This document shows positions 57,900 to 64,000 of a stretch of 64,000 bases of DNA, piece after piece. Source of the DNA: Ascaphus truei. Lineage: Eukaryota; Chordata; Amphibia; Anura; Ascaphidae. The notes under the pieces are model-generated. The model ran no database searches, was not told the origin of the DNA, and saw only the letters and a program-made list of their open reading frames with translations. The position numbers and the translations under genes were made by a program. The stretch is taken from positions 42,398,723 through 42,462,722 of the forward strand of contig CM071568.1 in assembly GCA_036426205.1 (NCBI GenBank), read 5' to 3'. Within the stretch, counting starts at the first letter, position 1. Each line of letters opens with the position of its first letter.

Positions 57900-60060
57900 T
57901 ATTGCAAGTTGCCTCTTCAGATCAGCAATCTCTCTGATGGATACTTCACCTATATTTGAATTTATAGTATATTGACCAAGATGAAGATAATTTTTTTTAT
58001 ATATATTTAAAAAGAAGAATTTACTTATTGAAAGAAATGCACAAAACTATGTGACCAGTATAAGAGTTTCAAATCTTGATAGTTTTTAAAACAAAATCTC
58101 CAGTAAATATTTGCCATATTTAGTAAAAAGTACATAATAATTTGTACTTGACAAGGGGATAGTATCTTTATTTCATATTTGAAGCAGCATTTCAGGTTTA
58201 CACTGATCTTCTTCTGGAAACAAATACACTGCAGTCTAAAGCTATACTGAGTATGACTTTGCAGCTTAGTCTTGTTTGTCGTTTATATTATTTTACGACC
58301 CCCCCAAAAAAAGTAGTTGCTTTCTTCAATAGTTATAGCTACTGAGCCTACATCTACTGATAATACTCTCTAACATCTCATTAATAAACTATTGCGAGTG
58401 AAAACACTCTGTTTATTAGAAAGCAACAAGGACAGCACTGCACTAAATCAATGTGGCAGTTCTGGCAATGGTCTGTGTGTTGTTAAGGTTTTGGGGTTGT
58501 ATTTTTTTTATAAGCACAATAAGCTATTTAGGGACTAGTGGAGAGGTAAATTTGTTGGATGGTTAATGTGGTACTTATTATTATACACTGCATGTTGCTT
58601 TTTTCATAGTGGGGTAAATAAATGCTTCCCGTCCATCAACAGGAATTGCTGCATGAAACCTGTGTATGCTGTTCTGCGTGAATCTAAAGTTGTCCCATCA
58701 CCCTGAGTTGTGAGTGGTACATTTACACTCTAGCTGTTGTGTACATATTAGCAAAGCAATCATCAATGCCATTTTGACTCAGGAAACTTGCAGACAGTTT
58801 ATTAATACCATGCAATTAATACTGTACATTTGTGGACTATGCTATATAATCCTTGCATATGAACTAAATACATACTTTTTACTCCCTTCTTAATATGCAG
58901 AACAAACTGCGTTTAACAGTTCCAGTGTTTTCTTAAGTATTTTTTGTTTGTAAAACTTGTTGCATAGCTTTGTCTGAATAGAAATTTGTAAGACGTTTTC
59001 CAGGTAATGTTTTTTTTTTATCAGATACTAAACACTGGACCTTTTAAACAGTGAAGCCCTTACAACATGGATTGACAGACATATTTACTAAAATAGTATT
59101 AAGCTTTTTGGAACCTTAAAGACAATGTAAATACATGGACTCGAAGTCTTATGGCTTAGCACCACTAAGACAATAAAGTAAATATTGTTTACAAGTGAGC
59201 TACTGTGATAATAAATACATAGCAGCACACAGGTATATAATATAAAGTATATATTATATGTATGCAATATAAACCATTCCACTTATATATAAAAAGATAC
59301 CAATGCAAACTGTATAACAGAAACAGAGATACTCCACAAGCATCAAGCGTTCAGATCATAGGCCCTGCTGGTGGACAGCTCCCTGGTGCTGAACTTGCCT
59401 TGCAGCGGAGGCGCAGTCACAGAGGATATTGTATGGACAGCAGCACCTCCCTGGGCTCTGTCTCTTGCCGTAACCCTGATATTAAACTCCCGTTTCTCTC
59501 ATCCGTGCACCTACAAGTTGCAGCATCCTGCTGTATCCTAACCTGAGAGTTCAACCAGCATGAGGGGAGGGGAGGGGGGAGGGGAGAGGGGTTGAGACAC
59601 GTTTGTGGAGGAAGATGGCGCCTGTTACAACCTAACCAAAGCCTGTTAAAAAGTAGGTCCCGGGATTAGATGGGGATAATAGTGTTTATTTGGGACAGTG
59701 AGTGCAAGCAAAGGAGGAAGGATATGTGTTTTTTTTTCTAAATCACAGCGTCCCAGAGAGCTGCAGCACAGCTTCTCTTACCAACCCAGCTACCAGACTC
59801 ACTGAGCTGGAGTCATGTAGCAAAAAGCCTAGCACCTGTATGCAGCCATATTGGATTGCCTGGGCCAGCCATTGCATGTGAAAGGTTGGGAGCAGATCTA
59901 GCCTCAAGTGTTCTCTCCTGGGCATATGATGCACACAGGAGGTACAAACAGAAGGTATCCGCAAACTGTTATAGGTGTAATAGTAACACAGCAAATACTA
60001 GAAGCACCCACCTCTCCATTTTTCCGTTCTACCCTGTTCACCCCTTAATACATAAATACA
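57900..60060. other. intronic, nothing recognised except a G-rich run
   Basis: GGGGAGGGGAGGGGGGAGGG at about 59,563 could form a G-quadruplex. A GC-richer block at 59,330-59,650 with AAGATGGCGCC lies about 1 kb inside the intron side of RIMS2 exon 1; it may be regulatory or an alternative exon, without further support. Confidence 0.4.
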
Positions 60061-60063
60061 AAC

Positions 60064-60085
60064 ACACACATATATATAATATATA

Positions 60086-60120
<35 letters not shown>

Positions 60121-60220
60121 CATACATACATACATAAACACACATACAGTATACACACACACACACAAACACACACACACCCCCCCTCCCACCCATACAC
60201 ACACACACACACACACACAA
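60064..60220. repeat. compound (TA)n / (CATA)n / (CA)n microsatellite
   Basis: TA runs, CATACATACATACATA, then (AC)n with CCCCCCTCCCACCC interruption. Confidence 0.96.
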
Positions 60221-60508
60221 AGATGGGGCAGGTAAAGCAGGGACGGATAGCTAGTAATAAGCAAACTTAGCATTTGACTGGGGCCCCTTAAGAGCTCAAC
60301 AGGGGCTGCATTTTTATTTTAAAGAACACTTTTTTTTACTCTATTTGTATGTGGAAGTGTGTGTAAAGATGGCATGGGGGACAAATGATTCCTGCCATGG
60401 GGTGTAATATATAGGTGCAGATAGAGTAAGGCACTGTAAAGCCACCAGTTCTGGAGACGCCTGCAACGCATTGCACTCCGAGCCCTGAATAGGTTAGAAA
60501 GGAGACAT

Positions 60509-60518
60509 GCTTACTTGA
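60509..60518 (-). promoter_or_regulatory. 5' splice donor of RIMS2 exon 1
   Basis: On the minus strand the coding sequence reads ...GTG CTC AA|GTAAGC, with GT at 60514-60513. It matches the donor consensus at +1 to +5 (GTAAG). Reading on without splicing would hit TAA immediately after the lysine codon, which supports use of this donor. Confidence 0.85.
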
Positions 60519-60690
60519 GCACTGACTGCTCCTTCTCTTCTTCTTTCTTCTGCCTGTCCATGACTGCCAGGATGATCTTCCTCTCCTCCTCGGTTAGGTG
60601 GCTGAGGTCCGGCATCTCAGGCAAGGGAGCCTGTGGCTGTGGCTGTGCAGGAGGTAAAGGGCCGCCCCTGGGCCCGAGAGGAGCAGACAT
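60515..60690 (-). CDS. rims2: RIMS2 first coding exon (partial gene)
   Basis: Encodes 58 residues plus two bases of a split lysine codon. The peptide begins MSAPLGPRGG, continues with a Pro/Gln/Ala-rich stretch (residues 11-25) and then a charged helix, PDLSHLTEEERKIILAVMDR followed by QKKEEEKEQSVL. This is the start of the RIM Rab-binding domain, which binds GTP-Rab3 and, with the following zinc finger, Munc13 at presynaptic active zones. From memory of the family it matches RIMS2 (MSAPxGPRGR..., KIILAVMDRQKKEEEKEQSVL) better than RIMS1 (NIIMAVMDRQKEEEEKEEAML). The start at 60690 has A at -3. An upstream in-frame ATG at 60771 has T at -3 and lacks family support. The exon ends at a donor CAA|GTAAGC, so the intron is phase 2. 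The zinc finger, PDZ and C2 exons are not in this window and should lie to the left. Confidence 0.93.
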
Positions 60691-61350
60691 GTTGGTGGTG
60701 GATGAGCAACACACCGATTTGAAATACTGGATCTCAAGCAGTTTGGTAGCAATACACACAACATCAATCACACCGATCTGCAGGGAGCCTTCAGATCAGA
60801 GGATGGTAGAGATAGGGTGAACATGAAGAGAAGAGGTGGGCTGTGCCAAATAAAGCAGGCTGCAAGGAAGAAATGACCACAATCATAATAATGATAGAAA
60901 GAAGAAGAGATCAATGCAAAGTCTATCCAAAGGGGCTGCTGTTTTTCTGGAGGGACATTCCAGCTTCGTGATATTGAATGGTCCCCCCCTTTGGATTTCC
61001 CCCCTCCCCCCTGCGCCCCACAGATGGTGCAAGGTGTCCCTGTTGGTGAGATGAGGGGCTAGAGATGGGTGTACAGCGGTAGGAGCAGCAGCTGGAGATG
61101 GAGGGGGGGAGGAGGCAGAGCTGCTGGTAGTGGAAAGGGCAGCGCATGCGTTTGTCACAGCTAGCTGGAAGGGGAGGGATATGAATACATATATATATAT
61201 ATATCCTCTTCCGGAGAGTAAAGGAACAGGAGGGTTCAGTGAGTCACAGATGGCTCCCAAATAGCAGAGGCAGACACGGTTAGAAGTGGTAGAGCGAAGC
61301 ATAAGCGTAGATGGAGCGAATGCATAGGACCACCAACAGTGCAACATGCC
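60691..61350 (-). promoter_or_regulatory. probable RIMS2 5'UTR and proximal upstream region
   Basis: Sequence directly upstream of the RIMS2 start codon. It has C/G-rich patches (60985-61020, 61090-61125) and a short (TA)n run near 61187-61204. The frame stays open from 60771 into the exon, so an N-terminal extension is formally possible. I see no TATA box at a convincing distance and cannot place the transcription start. Short ORFs here look like chance reading frames. Confidence 0.4.
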
Positions 61351-61359
61351 CCCAATGCT

Positions 61360-63499
61360 TAGGGCTATTCTTTTTTTGATGGTGCGAATGTAGACTATTT
61401 TCTTATTTAGTTCTTGTTCCCGTTTTTTTATGCTTCAGTAATGAGGTTAGCATGCGGATGGAAGTTAGTGGGACAGATTGAGCCTGCTCGGTGTTTTTTT
61501 TCCCCATTCTGAATGAATTGTGAGATGTATAAATCTGCATTTCCTGTTGGCAAAAGAGGATTTAAACAGGACTAGCTCAATCTGTCCCATGGACTTGGAA
61601 CCATTTAGTCATCCTATCTATTAACCAAATCATTGCTGGAGGGGACTGAAAAGCACTTACTTTGAAGGTGTTAATACCCAATTAGAATGAGGATTTTATT
61701 CTATAATTTTAGGAGGTTGGAAAAATGAGCAGATAATCCTAAATGAGGAGGACAGAATGATACTTTTTGTCTGTTCTCTTTATTTCTCATTTGAAGCATT
61801 AAATGTTTTATTTATTTTATTTTTGTTGAAAAGGAAAATTATTGAAAAACGGGACTGGATCAACCTATTTCGAAGATGCAGCAGTGAATGAATCATAATC
61901 CTGCACTTTGCTTTGTAACCCAGTGCAAAAATGTTCCGTTAATGTCAATTTGTGCTAGTGACAAATGTATGAAACTTATTTGGATTGAGTTACTTTTTCA
62001 TTTGACAGATTTCTTAGACAAAGGAGTTAATGCTACCGAGACCTGGTAGAAAATAGTGACACAATGGAAAAGGCAAAATACCCTTATAACACTGAGCTGA
62101 ACAACTCCTCTGCTAACTACTTTAAAACTACACCCCATATCACCCACTGACTCAAATGAAGCAAATTTGACAAAGCACCTTGATAGATTGACACAAAAGG
62201 GTCCAGCGTCAAATTATTACTATTGGTGTAAACTTAACATTATGAAGCTCCTTTATGACCCCTGATACATATCCCCCTATACAGCCACCTTTGTGCACTT
62301 AGAAGCTCATTTGTCCCATTGCCTCCCCTAGGGAGAAATAGCCACTTGGTTGGAGGTGATAAAACAGGACTGACTGACACTGTAACAGAGTATCTATGGT
62401 CATCTGTCCACTTTAGGAGTCAAGAAGAAGAGCAAGGGATATATGTATGACAAAGAGAATTAGCATTAGTGGTGCCATAAACCTCAGCAGAATCACATTC
62501 ATTGAAGTGAAAAAGTTCTTCATAGATGAATATATAGTGCACTGACCACTTGTAACCTCACAGGTCTCCCCTAGTGTACTCGGCACACTCAAAGAACAGA
62601 CCTGTGAGGTTTTGAAAGCTCGGTACACTTTCATTAATTTTATCTGTGAAGAACTCTCATGTTGGTCTATTATAAGGTATCACAATCTGCAACAAATCTA
62701 CACTTCTCCAGGCCCAGGACAGCTACTAGAATATTGAACTTGACTCAATTATGGACACTTATATGCTTATATATATGTTGTGGTTAATTTGGGGGTTTAA
62801 TATGAGCTTGCAGGTGTCCTGTATGTTTTACAATTCTTGTTCAGCTGGTCTTAGATGATTGGAAGATGGCGCTTCCTATCTTGTTGAAGCTCACCCCCTC
62901 CCACATTTAAATGCTTAAAAACTCACTCCATTGCATCTTCCACTCTCTGGGGAACTTACTTGCTTGCAGTATTGTGACAAATCTAATAGAGAGTGCTTTT
63001 CCTGGTAATGTACAGGTTAATAAAAGCTTCAATCAGACTTCGAACTATGCAACTAATTTTGACAGATTTCTTATAAATCATTCTTCCTGGAATGCACAGG
63101 TTATTAAGAATTTATATTAGTGTTAGGGACCCTTGAGATGTGGTCTGCCGTGTAGGGGCTCAGGGGCTTACAACACTTTGGCCAAAATGTTAAACTAAAA
63201 GACCATTTTATTTAATAGATACATATATATTTAGGCACTGTACCGTGTATAAGTTTCACTGGATGTGCACTGAGCTCTGTCTGTGTTCCATGTTCTGTCT
63301 CTGGTTTTAAATAACATTGTTCTAATATCCTTGTTATCATTTCAAATTCTTTAAATAACACTCCCCTGGCATGTCGTCTCTGTCAGAAAACCAACAGAAG
63401 GTTGGAGGCATTTTGCTTGTGGAAAACAGTGTGTCCTGCACAGCATACAATGACATTTCCCATGCATGTCAACCTTTCAACAATATACGGAAACAGTAT
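61360..63499. other. upstream of RIMS2, nothing recognised
   Basis: Contains a local inverted pair GACAGATTGAGCCTGCTC / GACTAGCTCAATCTGTC (61,472 and 61,571). Otherwise AT-rich and featureless. Confidence 0.45.
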
Positions 63500-63782
63500 G
63501 ATAATATCTTTCTTTCATATAGTGCTTTTCTCTCAATGGGACCCAAAGTGCTTCACAATTACAGTGTAGAGCGCAGTACGCAGCACATAGGATTTTTTAC
63601 AGTCACAGTTCTTGCCCCGTAGAGCTTACAATCTATGTTTTTGGTGCCCGAGGCACAGGGAGATAAAGTGACTTGCCCAAGGTCACAAGGAGCTTTCACT
63701 GGGAATTGAATCTGGTTTCCCTGATTCAAAGTCGGTGTCAATGTTTACAAAGTCAGTGTCTTTACTCACTGAGCCACTCCTC
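63500..63782 (-). mobile_element. MIR-like tRNA SINE
   Basis: Minus strand: AGGAGTGGCTCAGTGAGTAA, core CCTTGGGCAAGTCACTTTAT, CCTGTGCCTCGGGCACCAAA, then TAGATTGTAAGCTCTACGGG and a tail with TGTGAAGCACTTTGGGTCCC and AGCACTATATGAAAG. The head has a small internal duplication (GTCAATGTTTACAAAGTCAG). Confidence 0.88.
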
Positions 63783-64000
63783 CATACACAGGTATAATTA
63801 TTCAGCATTTGTCTAAAAAAAATATCTAAGCTTTATATACATTATTTTTATTGAGTTTCTTTTTTTTCATACAGATTTATAAAAGAAAGCACCTAGGACC
63901 TTAAAACATTTATTATGCAGAAAAAGGTATCACAAATGACACATATACAAGCAGAATCGGATACATCCCATTCTAACATGTGTGATGCAATGCCTCCCTA

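Noticed and set aside
56748..57975. Plus-strand ORFs over the CR1 element
   Set aside because: Antisense shadows of the CR1 esterase and endonuclease coding region.
1..64000. CRISPR arrays, bacterial operons, phage or plasmid genes
   Set aside because: The regular tandem repeat (26-bp units without spacers) is a minisatellite, and exon structure plus LINE/SINE content show a vertebrate genome.

Overview
The window reads as vertebrate genomic DNA, most likely from a frog. It contains one recognisable protein-coding exon: the first coding exon of RIMS2 (a presynaptic active-zone scaffold), minus strand, about 60.5-60.7 kb, ending in a clean GT splice donor. Since the gene runs leftwards, positions 1-60,514 are probably intron 1 of RIMS2 and positions above about 60.7 kb are 5'UTR and upstream DNA. 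I found no other host exon. The amphibian call is an inference from the mix of young and old repeats (CR1, L2, L1/Tx1, Penelope, hAT, Harbinger, TTAA-target MITEs, a MIR-like tRNA SINE), not from a species marker.

Layout. 0-5 kb: two small hairpin repeats related to Penelope terminal repeats, a hAT MITE and a CR1 scrap. 5-12 kb: TTAA-target, Harbinger and hAT MITEs, a 1.16-kb minisatellite of 26-bp units, an LTR-like repeat and a CR1/L3 fragment. 14-17 kb: CA arrays and a Penelope-type inverted repeat with a hammerhead-like core. 18-24 kb: Harbinger, mariner and hAT MITEs, a degenerate ~180-bp tandem repeat with two unrecognised ORFs beside it, a SINE and an L2 3' end. 26-34 kb: hAT elements, LTR-like repeats and a 3.3-kb near-perfect palindrome. 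34-37 kb: an L1/Tx1 reverse-transcriptase fragment split by an inverted-repeat insertion. 38-41.6 kb: a decayed Penelope-like element with a GIY-YIG domain between inverted terminal repeats, flanked by a 14-bp target duplication. 42-45 kb: a decayed L2 LINE. 46-50 kb: microsatellites, hairpin repeats and an old CR1. 53.7-57.9 kb: a nearly full-length CR1 LINE. 60-64 kb: the RIMS2 exon, upstream DNA and a SINE.

The most interesting signal is a recurring small RNA-like motif. At least six separate Penelope-type repeats carry a hammerhead-ribozyme-like core (YUGANRA, hairpin, GAAA, short stem). Some copies keep C3/G8, others have U3/A8, which would preserve the known 3-8 base pair. Other points are the giant palindrome with such a motif in each arm, the Penelope copy with inverted terminal repeats, shared 3' tails between the SINE and L2, RFX X-box palindromes carried inside hAT MITEs, and a strong excess of the word TACTGTA/TACAGTA. 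All claims were read by eye; no alignment, folding or database search was run.
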